This document shows positions 30,101 through 36,930 of a stretch of 64,000 nt of DNA, piece by piece (the first letter of the stretch is position 1; every line of letters begins with the position of its first letter). The notes under the pieces were generated by a model that worked only from the letters and a program-made list of their open reading frames with translations, was not told the DNA's origin and did not search any database. The stretch lies in NCBI GenBank assembly GCA_964455905.1, contig CAYVYN010000002.1:186001-250000 (forward strand), in the 5' to 3' direction. This DNA comes from CAIJXB01 sp964455905 (GTDB lineage: Bacteria; Chlamydiota; Chlamydiia; Chlamydiales; Rhabdochlamydiaceae). Position numbers and translations under genes: made by a program.

Positions 30101-30691
30101 GCTTTTAGCTTCAAGAGACCTTTCGATCAAACCAGTTTTCTCGAGACCTTTATATTGAGGATTTCTTTCTAGAAAAGCCTGAAAAAATGATTCTCTTTCT
30201 ACGCTTTCTTTTCCTGATAACACAGCTAAAAGCGTTTTATTATCTATAGTTTCGGCAAAGGAAAGATCTTCCCTTGAAATCAAAGAGGAAGAGCATTTTT
30301 CGAGCTGTTTTTCTCTAATAGATTGAAGCGTTTCCTGAGTGCTCTCTTCAAGTTGTTGTAAGTAAGCAAAAGTAGAGCTTGGCAGGTTGCTACTTGGCTT
30401 TTTTAGCAGCTTATTTAATCCAATACAGTAGGGGATGCTTTCTCCGTTTTTAGGTACAGCTTCAAGAACTTTTTTAAAAACATCTTTAACAGCGGTTTCT
30501 AGGTCTTTTTTGCTTTTATTTTTATGGATAAGTAGGGAAAGACGGCCCTCTAAAGAGTCTACCGTTGCCACAGAGCTCCAAAGTCCTAATACAAACTTAT
30601 TTAAGGGATAGCGATTTTCTTCACTTCCTTTTTTTTCTAAAAGAGTAAGCAGCTCTTTAGCTTTTAAAGGATCCATTTTTTGAATCACCAT
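21179..30691 (-). CDS. giant DUF3638/DUF3645-like helicase-fold protein (3170 residues)
   Basis: The frame is uninterrupted over 9.5 kb. Two possible starts, 30691 and 30676, both lie close to a promoter-like element. Residues 1-2100 are helical and unassigned, with one or two hydrophobic segments at about 700-740. The C-terminal third carries landmarks I associate with DUF3638/DUF3645: a degenerate P-loop MSYGKTFF (Gly2133-Thr2135), VIGDEVHELFDD (Asp2259-Glu2260) like Walker B, a DUF3645-like YAIPYEGNNSP...SPYEALVKTFIMYSKTGLS stretch, LIDGGAQFCG, and FDQKHGFGANIP (His2675) followed by LLLGSDHLLYKLLQESFRMRG. An EQEQEQEQ tract near residue 2914 precedes a ~250-residue tail. Such giants are known mainly from eukaryotes and some intracellular bacteria, with unknown function. 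The domain call is from memory of family motifs. Confidence 0.75.
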   Translation of the reverse strand: MVIQKMDPLKAKELLTLLEKKGSEENRYPLNKFVLGLWSSVATVDSLEGRLSLLIHKNKSKKDLETAVKDVFKKVLEAVPKNGESIPYCIGLNKLLKKPSSNLPSSTFAYLQQLEESTQETLQSIREKQLEKCSSSLISREDLSFAETIDNKTLLAVLSGKESVERESFFQAFLERNPQYKGLEKTGLIERSLEAKSISKNRKDLYKAASSLEEKNSTLNTLAEEMFLSLQGLNPGKRSLYIGSYGQEDTFSFLAEKFETLFPSVNPENIKNPKLFLEELLQKNLTPSTENFQNLKALLENPIIAAFFPNKNRTFPKVGFIEEILQQGILSVYLDFIPDGDFREKALDFLKKTEAFFENPEQEILDLKKIKTIEDITSQLDFYLEKTNEIKKVLKLVPKPVLNMLDPNHKLVYGPLWVDFLKEPYGTYTISIYALGEALENHPEDRKTKKITWPLLFKNIAPERITEDFCKRLLSYQLDPSLYKNPKNLYSSVFSYLQGESYTDSNTKILSPSLVIEGNISEIVRLSSNKAPSLAFFMMDVEATVSFCRTLSKDSDSLIKIESPEIYETLKKAKEALSVGLFKNRLFLHEKTILELESTLLEIDLSIFSFEEKQNLAKQSIEDAFFQFLKGNLENKDGSIEYLRSIKGTVSDLFGQECADCLDMFLDTLNDFSVEAEKTILPQQEKKLPRGALGRIFSHSYMPIALAGLQIAMALFLLYKSPVVLASSFVFLGIKYLTPLFIKEWFAVFLKEAKKQVLFMIVSNSGKIKPYQASIEKFAKRFLGNETLRYVLSEKIEDLETVEETPPRFSVEKEIRLPNLFIKTAEEIELENLALTIEDPIELLNTYLELSENRKYANIINSYLSNEIEKLEPPTKGIRGYWDEIDNIEKTISILLNVQTKIESVKDQTVNSFTILTIVDTLARRLPNSQLAPYKTGASALLIYLKKYAYIPGVNEAEKTEKILSYFFEGVSLDNLPSFKEIEELSENALFDCFSDKTKKPLEFSYLEEVMAAPSFAQKLKKFFDPSLVSGSSFDALSEEDKIDFLHYEATLFRKDPLIPLEYSAIYCCSQVAKKGALNKLHVKFFSKAVTDLNERRYRSNYPFQGDILRGVLKETKELSQSELMSLTQTAESLEMVRSEPTDTIVRVLTYYKKNPECFFDWTVEYFKKTLIYSGALLSQLKKAPGLGSSLGEFLTFFAQEFTRKPHALSQWIFFLEIGFCLKEYCKRHTPTYLNTFPDFKKVLFTLKGTEKILFRDLFATFFEKINDGSLSLEEQEEGLLCLYIQSLENGRSYSNGFKKWQSLLEKALLKPSFLEKIRGFHRNENKEKTSSSKTDQQTSKIKDELLFESLPGLQGFCSLSKINAFGRVGFSQILDIEIPSFDLHFIVEPIKNELEACSKEFPGYFLSKHQIDKTLPPLLQGELRYLLLQNSTGSKKVLIPNKQEASSFTSSILKKTAFLAKVAAEPFIDSNSYFVYDLDTTQEILTSEDPKALAYLLSLYILNKDEKGITQTCFSLELLLRRTPISDKILKHLYILFLHPSFFNFLNSFLDMETISLVRRKIFSALEENALVQITPNKKIEKSKNKTLHLFYIATAYQDLQANLKEKDPRKKMDDYQEWFLYEGLLARVESLCCIPENFDMSFFSESLVFSEDLLHRYKELKGKFQLKDSKKTVLAQSATRAITQHITPNLGGTAIPLEFLEIALGFCYPTPSCDKIDTDFSPDCPLNLKEVTKETFKKNFLTYYAIARGNGSLEEQIKLKDLLLLLEGGFNQETAAFIECLKLIMRFPSYVEDPIVLQKILQKKNQNKLDWKDFISSLLRKVTQQKILDLAKEQVLSTGAQIIKKTPGLLLISLLNPSRLAEQSVGALAHSASSLVLQTKETYNELANLKPARFKEGSFIKSSYEHLVEKDASMDGIFENLFSLSFEIQGFDEVTATPFFRFKGHANLWDLYQTLTFHHEVLSSQLAEEKTKLLQIVNTSITKTQMFTPITLEDLLSFFLKGELTNMKTLSGFSIATLEILDKALSHFFLRNTRLQQLTRCARHLQELTTLDKEKQKISYDRKLEELAQELQARRGYDFRTLPPSLARKLLVFELSTNVLLWDKQVGSIARVLSKQDKGSGAIFELLMSYGKTFFCIPTMDAFMADGKNIVFNVWPTPLVETNTRQIGVHGYNALRQKANRLHFHRNLPFSIKNLQATLIILQRALELGETNNLSKEDVEALELLFIEELHGTKKNLAVQFGKILNMMRSRGIVIGDEVHELFDDKQELNHPLGKRQTIPLRHYEAVETVMKKIMSHEEFPFLISLESRKKAKKRYEEYVLPDLARKLSYNYKWRITSEKQREELITYVSGKALKTPDWISSSEAFVEISMCKGVLSILVPAILAKKVNVDFGIPLQGKEKYAIPYEGNNSPLEKATCKSPYEALVKTFIMYSKTGLSDSQTNTVIKALKLLNQELLFEKITGLPSISAFDSLTEPQRNIFLDSLAFNQEAISFYIKKNVFTKIPYWKYNICSDPQNFSSQFFMQYYDTGTPYNVGNYPGSLTLELDPTSIPRAIAILKKKCPSNGIHVLISTSPLDILHEVIHSFFFTGSNFTALIDGGAQFCGIDNKTVAKTMLEYVAGNRLEIKGINFFDKDAAGKEILVTLELGAEQPIPYDQSSLKPEQTLSYFDQKHGFGANIPQKFNAKGLLLLGSDHLLYKLLQESFRMRGVKDFKKILERDLSPEEFDLLNLKETQSIHFAMTDAVRQEITENEIPCLEEILQYATTNQEKLLKKSNYNSYRKKVRNILRNKAIEKILSKEPLGEKAMKDVFEKCRDLFISVCEDDPRKLYGATTTKLPARTVLHLICESTIKKARKTDLFKEEEIQEMQIALDSLEKHPMEEEIEVALENGELNVDILDDLIGKEVFLDSEQEQEQEQNTQQTLYMPNKEIPKFKETSWLDTFDPYSLDWQNFHHPEELSWLSRWSTPIWKNQQNPIFKVADLLSASSESSLKELRFLFDEKMWYSNNFLPQEGCLWKTEISTPPQRALFEVLIHFIENQDGIDIVSIGALSMSDAAIWRKKLNSKAGTGTIRAVLYDVELRTSVAGSSVDISKLRNSFDLHKYEALFKFLNGDVDYTKEQILALKTLLTPEFRASFYDAFHFIYEERSSKSLLGTPMDILLEYLNVM

Positions 30692-30717
30692 GTAATATAT
30701 AGTTTAATATGTGATCT

Positions 30718-30747
30718 ATTATATCTTACTTTATTAATAATAAGCAA
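30718..30747 (-). promoter_or_regulatory. promoter for the DUF3638-like giant
   Basis: On the minus strand a perfect TATAAT (30718-30723) lies 18 bases after TTGCTT (30742-30747). Transcription would begin about 20 bases before the first possible start codon. Confidence 0.5.
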
Positions 30748-30826
30748 TTTAAATGCTTTTTGATTTTTATATTTATTATTTTAAATGTATTAAAATAAAG
30801 TTCTTACGTGGGATTTGTCTGTGTAA

Positions 30827-32323
30827 TTAAATATTTATTCGATGCTTTTCTTTTTTTTGAAGGTGCTGGGTTAGTAGATATACTGTGAGTACCCCTAAAA
30901 TTAGGAGCATAACCCAGCCCATCAAGTAAAAGCAGTCAGCTAACCCAAGAGCCGTTGCTTGTTTTAATAAGGCTTCTTCAAGTACCTCGTCAGCTTGAAG
31001 ACCTTTTATCCCTAGATCTTGTAGGGAAGAAAAAAAATCTGTGGTATTTTGCTGGTATATTGTTAGGCTAGAACCTAGTCGATCATGATAGAAAATCTTT
31101 CTTCTATACCAAATAGTGGTATACACAGCCACACCTAAACCAGAAGAGAGTAATCGCGTTGTTTGAAAGATTGCATTTCCTTCTGCTTTGCTTTCTTGAG
31201 GAATACACTTTAAGCAAATAGTCAAAAGGGGAAAGAAAAAAAAAGCAAGTCCGAAGCCGGCTAACACTCTAGCGATAGCTAAACGAAAAAAATCTACATC
31301 TACGTTAAATGTTGATGAATAAAAACAAGATATAGCAAAAGACCCTATAGAAAAGAAAATAGGAGCAAAAGGGGGAGCTTTAGCTATCCATTTGATTAAA
31401 AAGATAAATAAAATAAGGCCTGCAAAAAGCATATTCAGTAAAAGTAACGAAATCCAGATAGGGGTATAGTTTGCATCAAATCTAAGCCATAGACTAAGTA
31501 GAATGATCATTCCAAAGTAGGCGGAAAATAAGGTCGACATTAAAAAAATAGACAAACAAAATGTTCCATTTTTAAAAAGGCGAATTTTCATGAATGGATT
31601 TTCTTGGTTCCATTCCCATAGACAAAAAAAACCAAAAAAAACTATAGAAATAATAAATAAGCTAGAGATAAAAACACTTCTAAACCAGTCAAGTTGTTCT
31701 CCTAAACAAATAGCTGTGACAAAGGATCCAATAGCTACTAAATAAAGAAAATACCCAAGTTTATCAAATTTAGGAAGTGATGGTATTGGCAAATCTTTTT
31801 CTTCCATAAGAGCGATAAGACAAAAAATAAGCAAAGGCATTTCTAAGTAAAAAACCCAGCGCCAATTATAGTCATATGCCATCCACCCACCAACGCTCGC
31901 TCCTATAACAGGCGTAATTGCCGTTAAAAGACCTAGGAATGCAAAAAATTTCTTTTCTTGTTCTTGTGAAAGTTTGTGTGATACTAGTTCAATAGCTGTT
32001 GGGAAAATAATTCCACAAGCAAACCCAGAAAATAAATGGATGAGGACAAATAAAAAAAAAGTGGATGCCATTCCTGATAGAAGAAGGCTAAAAAACAAGA
32101 AGACTAAAAAAAACTTCAGACCGAAAGCTTTACCTATCCTAGAGGTTAAAGCTCTTGCTATTGGGAAAGAACATGCGTTGCCAAGACCAAAAAATGTCAC
32201 GTTGTAACACGCTATATCAGAAGATCCACCAAGTTCTCCTATAACATACGCACCGCCCATAATTGCTGAAGTAAAGTTAAATACTGCTAGAAAAATCGAA
32301 ATATAGAGAGCTACTAAAGCCAT
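30827..32323 (-). CDS. MFS multidrug exporter, DHA2/EmrB-like
   Basis: This encodes 498 residues with about 14 membrane helices, the size and topology of the DHA2 (EmrB/QacA) drug:proton antiporters. Motifs include LGNACSFPIARALTSRIG after helix 2, GFACGIIFPTAIELVSH and TPVIGASVGGWMAYDYNWRWVF, which corresponds to the antiporter-specific motif C region. It is the inner-membrane part of a tripartite pump. Its ATG lies three bases after the stop of the HlyD-family adaptor gene, and the outer-membrane channel gene is the first of the three, so the order is channel, adaptor, pump. Substrates are unknown; export of toxic compounds is the family role. Confidence 0.88.
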   Translation of the reverse strand: MALVALYISIFLAVFNFTSAIMGGAYVIGELGGSSDIACYNVTFFGLGNACSFPIARALTSRIGKAFGLKFFLVFLFFSLLLSGMASTFFLFVLIHLFSGFACGIIFPTAIELVSHKLSQEQEKKFFAFLGLLTAITPVIGASVGGWMAYDYNWRWVFYLEMPLLIFCLIALMEEKDLPIPSLPKFDKLGYFLYLVAIGSFVTAICLGEQLDWFRSVFISSLFIISIVFFGFFCLWEWNQENPFMKIRLFKNGTFCLSIFLMSTLFSAYFGMIILLSLWLRFDANYTPIWISLLLLNMLFAGLILFIFLIKWIAKAPPFAPIFFSIGSFAISCFYSSTFNVDVDFFRLAIARVLAGFGLAFFFFPLLTICLKCIPQESKAEGNAIFQTTRLLSSGLGVAVYTTIWYRRKIFYHDRLGSSLTIYQQNTTDFFSSLQDLGIKGLQADEVLEEALLKQATALGLADCFYLMGWVMLLILGVLTVYLLTQHLQKKEKHRINI

Positions 32324-32326
32324 ATT

Positions 32327-33484
32327 TTACTTCCAGATAAGGGGCTCGCTGATGAATTCACTTAAAAGAGGGTCTAGATTGTTATCAATAATTTCATCAA
32401 TCCAAGCCATATCTCCGCTTTCTTCTTTATCAAAGATGTCGGTTCTATAAGAAGGAGATCCTTTGGTTGTCTTAGGGATAAGTTGCCCTTGTCCCTTTAA
32501 ATTTACAGTAGCTTCCATGGAAAGGCCAAGTCGGAGGGGATGCTCAATTAAGTCCTCTTGATCAAGAACCACACGTACCGGAAGTCTTTGGACGATTTTT
32601 ATCCAGTTTCCAGATAGATTTTGTGGTGGCAGCAAAGAAAAAACATTGCCAGCTCCACCCGGGAGCCCTATGATTTTTCCTTGAAAGACCACTTCCTTGC
32701 CGTAAAGATCAGATGTTATCCTTACCATTTGTCCTATTTTCATTTTTTTCATTTGGGTTTCTTTGAAATTGGCATTAACCCATATTTGATCAAGAGGGAT
32801 GATTGATAAAAGAGGTTGTCCTTGAGGTGTCCACATACCTACTTGGACGGTTCTTTGCGCTACAAGTCCTTCCGCAGGGGAATAAATTTTACAGCGATAT
32901 AAATCTACAAAGGCTTGTCTTGCGTTGTCTTTGGCTTTGATTACTTCTGGGTGATTTTTGATGGAAGTACCCCTGACAAAAGACAAAGCTTTTTCTAATA
33001 AAATCTCTGTTTTTTGGAGAGAAAAAAAGGATGTTCTTAAAGCTGCTTGCGCATGTTCGTACTCTTCCATCGATACGCCTCCCTCAGGAAGGACATATAG
33101 TCTATGTTCAAAATCTTGAGCTGATTTTATGTATTCGGCTTTTTTAGCTTCAATATCAGCTTGTAAGGCAAAAACATCATGAAATGATTGACATACCTCA
33201 CGCACTTTTAACGCTAGATTTTCTTTGGCTGCTTGAAGAGCTATTTTAGCATCAGTTTCATCAAGCTCAATTAAAAGATCTCCTTTTTTGACTAAGAATG
33301 TATCATCTGTGAGAATGCTTCTCACAAACCCTGAGCGTAAAGGGGTTAAAACAATCTGATTTCCTTGTACATACGCATCATCGGTGTATGCTTTGTCCTT
33401 CCATTCTAAAAACCAATAAAAAAAACCACCTAAAGAGAGTAGGGCTACAAATATTAGGTACCTTAAGTAGACTTTTTTATTCAT
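32327..33484 (-). CDS. HlyD/EmrA-family membrane fusion protein
   Basis: This encodes 385 residues from the ATG at 33484, which overlaps the stop codon of the outer-membrane channel gene (ATGAATAA), suggesting translational coupling. It has one N-terminal membrane anchor (LIFVALLSLGGFFYWFL), a lipoyl-like half motif (AYVQGNQIVLTPLRSGFVRSI), a central coiled coil, the second half (RCKIYSPAEGLVAQRTVQVG) and the barrel domain (VNANFKETQMKKMKIGQMV). This is the EmrA architecture of periplasmic adaptors that bridge an MFS pump to a TolC-like channel. A short acidic tail of about 40 residues extends beyond the usual end. Confidence 0.9.
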   Translation of the reverse strand: MNKKVYLRYLIFVALLSLGGFFYWFLEWKDKAYTDDAYVQGNQIVLTPLRSGFVRSILTDDTFLVKKGDLLIELDETDAKIALQAAKENLALKVREVCQSFHDVFALQADIEAKKAEYIKSAQDFEHRLYVLPEGGVSMEEYEHAQAALRTSFFSLQKTEILLEKALSFVRGTSIKNHPEVIKAKDNARQAFVDLYRCKIYSPAEGLVAQRTVQVGMWTPQGQPLLSIIPLDQIWVNANFKETQMKKMKIGQMVRITSDLYGKEVVFQGKIIGLPGGAGNVFSLLPPQNLSGNWIKIVQRLPVRVVLDQEDLIEHPLRLGLSMEATVNLKGQGQLIPKTTKGSPSYRTDIFDKEESGDMAWIDEIIDNNLDPLLSEFISEPLIWK

Positions 33485-34949
33485 GAATGACCTTCTCAAA
33501 AGATTCCAAATATCCACCACCAAGAGATTTAATCAATTTGATGGTAAAAGCGTATTGGCTATAAAGCACATTTAAATTTTTAATTTTTTGTGATAAAACT
33601 TGTTCTTGGAAATCTAGAGAAGAAAATGTGGAGTCTAGGCCGCCTTGTTGCCTTAAAAGAGTTAATTCTAAACGCTCTTGACTGTCTTTTAAGGCTTTAT
33701 CTTGCATTTGTTTTTGGTTATAGGCTGTTTGTAGGTGAACAAGTAAATCGGCGACTTCTTGCGCACTTAGTAATACAAGTTCGTTGTATGCGTAAACAGC
33801 CTGATCAAAAAGGGCTTTTTTTGCTTTAAGGTTAGCTCGAATAGCGCCTGCTGTAAATATAGGTAAACTTAAAGCTGGGTTTACTCCTGTTGTTTGAGAA
33901 GTTGCTCGAAATATATTTGGAAAAGAAATGCTAGCAAGGCCTACTAAAGCAGAGAGATTGATATTTGGAAAGAAATCAGCTTTTGCAGCGCCTACTTGTT
34001 TAGCTAACGACTCGACTCTCCAAATTTGCGCCATAAGGTCTGGTCTTCTAGATAAAAGCTCTACGGAAAGATTCGAGGGTAGGGCTACTATTTGCAATTG
34101 AGTTTCATCTAAAGGCGTTATATCTAACTCTTCATCAGGACTCCTCCCGACTAAAATGTTAATTAAATGTTTTTGCGTAGTTATCTCATCTTCAATAGCT
34201 ATGAGCAGTTGGTTTGCAGCTTGGAGATCAGCATCATCTAGAAGGGGTGTTAACTTAGAGGAAAGGGACCCTTGTAAAAGAGTGTTTTGTAAGTTTAGTT
34301 TTTCTTGTTTGATTTGACAGATGGATTGTTGCAGCTGCTTTATTTGCATGTTAATTGAAAGTGCAAAGTAGCTTTGCGCTAAAGAAGAAGCAAGAATGAG
34401 TTTGCTTTGGGCTAGCTCAGCTTCTTCTGCTTTCATTAATCCGATTGCAGATTGAAATAAATTTCTATTTTTACCCCAAAAATCAAATTCATATTGAAAA
34501 GCCAAAGAAAGATCTACTTCATAGCCATTTAAACTCAAGGCAGGGTTAAGAAGATGCGTAAAGCTCCGTTTACTTAAATGCCTCCAGTTGTCGTTTGCGT
34601 TAAAAAATAAGGAAGGAAGAAGCGCCGCTTTTGCTATTTTTGCCTGCTGATTAGCTGTCTCAATTCGACTACTCAAAGCAGCTAATGAAGGGCTTTTTAA
34701 AAAAGCAATTTCTATAAGATTGTTTAAAGAAGGGGCGTGAAACTCTTCCCACCAAGCGTTTTTAGGCCAGTTGCCGGAAGCAAAAGCTGGAGAGGCGAGG
34801 CTTTCTTGCACACTTTTTTCTATGCTAATTGGTTGTGTGATATTTTGATTTTTTTCTTTGCTTCCCATGGATAGGCAGCTAGACAAAAGTGCTAAACTAA
34901 ACAGTCCTGCCATTTTTTTAAAAAACATAGAAGTATCCCAATATATCAC
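33477..34949 (-). CDS. outer membrane efflux lipoprotein, OprM/NodT-like
   Basis: This encodes 490 residues. The GTG at 34949 has a strong AGAGAGG site; an ATG at 34928 (MFFKKM) is a weaker alternative. A lipoprotein signal with lipobox LLSSC is followed by the duplicated TolC-family helices and strands. Hallmarks are WWEEFHAPSLNNLIEIAF, YEVDLSLAFQYEFDFWGKNR, LSVELLSRRPDLMAQIWRVE and VGAAKADFFPNINLSA. It forms the outer-membrane channel of the tripartite pump whose adaptor and MFS genes follow in the same operon. No terminator was seen after the operon. Confidence 0.9.
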   Translation of the reverse strand: MIYWDTSMFFKKMAGLFSLALLSSCLSMGSKEKNQNITQPISIEKSVQESLASPAFASGNWPKNAWWEEFHAPSLNNLIEIAFLKSPSLAALSSRIETANQQAKIAKAALLPSLFFNANDNWRHLSKRSFTHLLNPALSLNGYEVDLSLAFQYEFDFWGKNRNLFQSAIGLMKAEEAELAQSKLILASSLAQSYFALSINMQIKQLQQSICQIKQEKLNLQNTLLQGSLSSKLTPLLDDADLQAANQLLIAIEDEITTQKHLINILVGRSPDEELDITPLDETQLQIVALPSNLSVELLSRRPDLMAQIWRVESLAKQVGAAKADFFPNINLSALVGLASISFPNIFRATSQTTGVNPALSLPIFTAGAIRANLKAKKALFDQAVYAYNELVLLSAQEVADLLVHLQTAYNQKQMQDKALKDSQERLELTLLRQQGGLDSTFSSLDFQEQVLSQKIKNLNVLYSQYAFTIKLIKSLGGGYLESFEKVIHE

Positions 34950-35019
34950 TTTACCTCTCTTCGTAATAAATGGAGAGATATATGTAAATATATTTTTTTA
35001 CTAAATATCTTATAAGATG

Positions 35020-35075
35020 AAAAAAGCTCTTTCGTATCTAGTTTAGTAAAAAACAGAACGAAAGAGCTTTTTTTT
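35020..35075 (-). terminator. Rho-independent terminator of the FKBP gene
   Basis: A long near-perfect inverted repeat (35020-35035 with 35058-35075, arms containing GCTCTTTCG/CGAAAGAGC) overlaps the FKBP stop codon. On the minus strand it ends in a run of T. Confidence 0.8.
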
Positions 35076-35703
35076 AATGAGGCATTTCTGGGTTGATGCT
35101 TAAGATTTCCATTTCGAAAATGAGGGTAGTATTAGGCCCGATTTCTCGTCCCATGCCATGTTCCCCGTAAGCTAAATAGTGCGGAATAAAAATCTGCCAT
35201 TTTTCGCCTTCTTTCATAAGCTGTAAAGCTTCTGACCAGCCTGGAATTACACGGTTGACTGGGAATATAGCAGGCTCACCTCTTTGATAGGAGCTATCAA
35301 AAACATCACCACTAATAAATTTCCCTGTATAGTGGACGCTTACAGTGTCAAAAAGGGTAGCTTTTTTTCCTTCAGAAGGAACAAGTACTTTATACTGCAA
35401 TCCACTTGGTAAACAAACGACATCGTCTTTTTGTTTATTGAAATTTAAAAATGCTTCGCCTTCTTTTTTGTTTCTATCTGCAAGGTCTGCAATATATTTT
35501 TTTTGCTGTTCTTCTATTTGCATTTTTAGATTAGATAAAACAGCTCCAATTTCTTCCATAGAAAGTTTAGGAGGGGCTGAGGTGAGGCCATCAGTGAGGC
35601 CTTGCATAAGAAGATCTGTTTCTATTTCAGCAAACTGTTGTCTTAAATTTTTGCCAGTTTCTAGCCCAATACAATAACTTACTTTTTCTTTAGCAGTTTT
35701 CAT
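35074..35703 (-). CDS. fklB: FKBP-type peptidyl-prolyl isomerase, FklB/Mip-like
   Basis: This encodes 209 residues with an AAGGA site before the ATG. The N-terminal helical dimerisation domain (YCIGLETGKNLRQQ...LMQGLTDGL) leads through a long helix to a C-terminal FKBP domain with VHYTGKFISGDVFDSSY, VIPGWSEALQLMKEGEKW and IPHYLAYGEHG..IGPN. These are the active-site and structural residues of FKBP isomerases. There is no signal peptide, so unlike chlamydial Mip lipoproteins this is predicted to be cytoplasmic, as is E. coli FklB. It assists protein folding by proline cis-trans isomerisation. It is a monocistronic gene with its own terminator. Confidence 0.9.
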   Translation of the reverse strand: MKTAKEKVSYCIGLETGKNLRQQFAEIETDLLMQGLTDGLTSAPPKLSMEEIGAVLSNLKMQIEEQQKKYIADLADRNKKEGEAFLNFNKQKDDVVCLPSGLQYKVLVPSEGKKATLFDTVSVHYTGKFISGDVFDSSYQRGEPAIFPVNRVIPGWSEALQLMKEGEKWQIFIPHYLAYGEHGMGREIGPNTTLIFEMEILSINPEMPH

Positions 35704-35832
35704 GAAAAATCCTTTAAAAATTACAAATTCGAAGAGACTATATATATAGTAAGCTCAAAAAGGTCTCAAGGATTATCTGGTTTTAAGAAAAAAAGCTCAG
35801 CAATTGTGGGGATCTAAATCTAAAAAAACCGT

Positions 35833-35868
35833 ATAGAGTAAAAAAAAACTTCTTCTTGCTGCAAGACA
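35833..35868 (-). terminator. possible terminator after the 303-residue unknown gene
   Basis: On the minus strand, just past the stop codon, a short TCTTG/CAAGA stem is followed closely by eight T. The stem is only five pairs, so confidence is limited. Confidence 0.35.
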
Positions 35869-35873
35869 CTAAA

Positions 35874-36785
35874 TTAAAGAACTTCCGTTTCGTCTAAATT
35901 TAGCTCAGGAGGTTCACTCGGGATCCATTCATATTCTTTTTTTTCTGGAAAACTAGGGGGTATCTTTATAGGTTGCAATAAAAAAGGAGCCTTAGGATTT
36001 TGAAATCTCTTTTTGTGTATTTCGAGAAATTGTGCTGCAATTTTTTTAATAGTTGGTGTTTGAGTCTCTTTTTCTTGCAAAACTTTGATAGCTCGCAGCA
36101 GTCCATCGGATGTGACTTTCGAGTTTTTGGCATGATCTTCAATTATAGAAAGGCTGAGGGAGTTTTTTGGTGAATAATCTACAACAAAGCGAATTAGAGC
36201 TCTATCTTCGGGGGTAAAATGGGTATCGTTAGACAATTCGCTGTAATCGTTTTCTTTATTTTTTGTATATAACAGGGGGGATTCTGAAGGAGGCGTTTTT
36301 CTTAGAGGGCCTTTAGCGATTCTTTGTATACCACCTGAGCTTAGCGGATTAGTTGTTTGTGCTCTATGCCTAATTTTAGGGGCTTTACGGACAGGCTCTA
36401 CTTTTAAGCGACATGCAACCATCAGGTTTAAAATATGCTTATCTGTTTTTTTTAATATTATAGCTGATATTAAAGCTTTTTCTAGCATTTGAAAAGTGAT
36501 TTCAGGGTCTTTGATTGCTTCAGAAATCAGATTTTTACCGTTTTTATGTATATTTGCATTTTCAATTACATCCATAACATGAGTACTTAGTCCTCGATCA
36601 AGGGAAATCCTTCCGCTTAACATCTCAGCTTTACTTTCTTGATTGAAAGAAAGAGGTGTTAATCGGTCTAAAGATACGCGGCTTACTTTTTTAAGTAGAG
36701 GAGGCCTCATTTGTTTGCTTGGATATACCCCTAAGCTTCCAAAAAGCAGATTCTTTCTATCTTCGGGTAAACTAACACCGGTCAT
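35874..36785 (-). CDS. basic, proline-containing protein of unknown function
   Basis: This encodes 303 residues with a GAAGG site before the ATG. The N-terminal half is basic and Ser-rich (KKVSRVSLDRLTPLSF), the middle is a Pro/Arg/Ser-rich linker, and the C-terminal part holds a helical region (PEDRALIRFVVDYSP...IKVLQEKETQTPTIKKIAAQ) with an acidic end. No signal peptide, membrane segment or known motif is visible. The composition and lack of a Sec signal would be compatible with a type III effector, but nothing specific supports it. It lies alone between the LptD-like and FKBP genes. Confidence 0.7.
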   Translation of the reverse strand: MTGVSLPEDRKNLLFGSLGVYPSKQMRPPLLKKVSRVSLDRLTPLSFNQESKAEMLSGRISLDRGLSTHVMDVIENANIHKNGKNLISEAIKDPEITFQMLEKALISAIILKKTDKHILNLMVACRLKVEPVRKAPKIRHRAQTTNPLSSGGIQRIAKGPLRKTPPSESPLLYTKNKENDYSELSNDTHFTPEDRALIRFVVDYSPKNSLSLSIIEDHAKNSKVTSDGLLRAIKVLQEKETQTPTIKKIAAQFLEIHKKRFQNPKAPFLLQPIKIPPSFPEKKEYEWIPSEPPELNLDETEVL

Positions 36786-36930
36786 AAAACCTTCTTTTAA
36801 AAATAGATGAGGCCATTAACCTAAATATATAACAGAAAATAGTAGAAAAATAGATTTAGTTTTGCGTTTTTTTGAATATTTTTGATTACTTGTCGAAAGT
36901 AATTAATAATCAACTGTTTTGATTGGTGGC

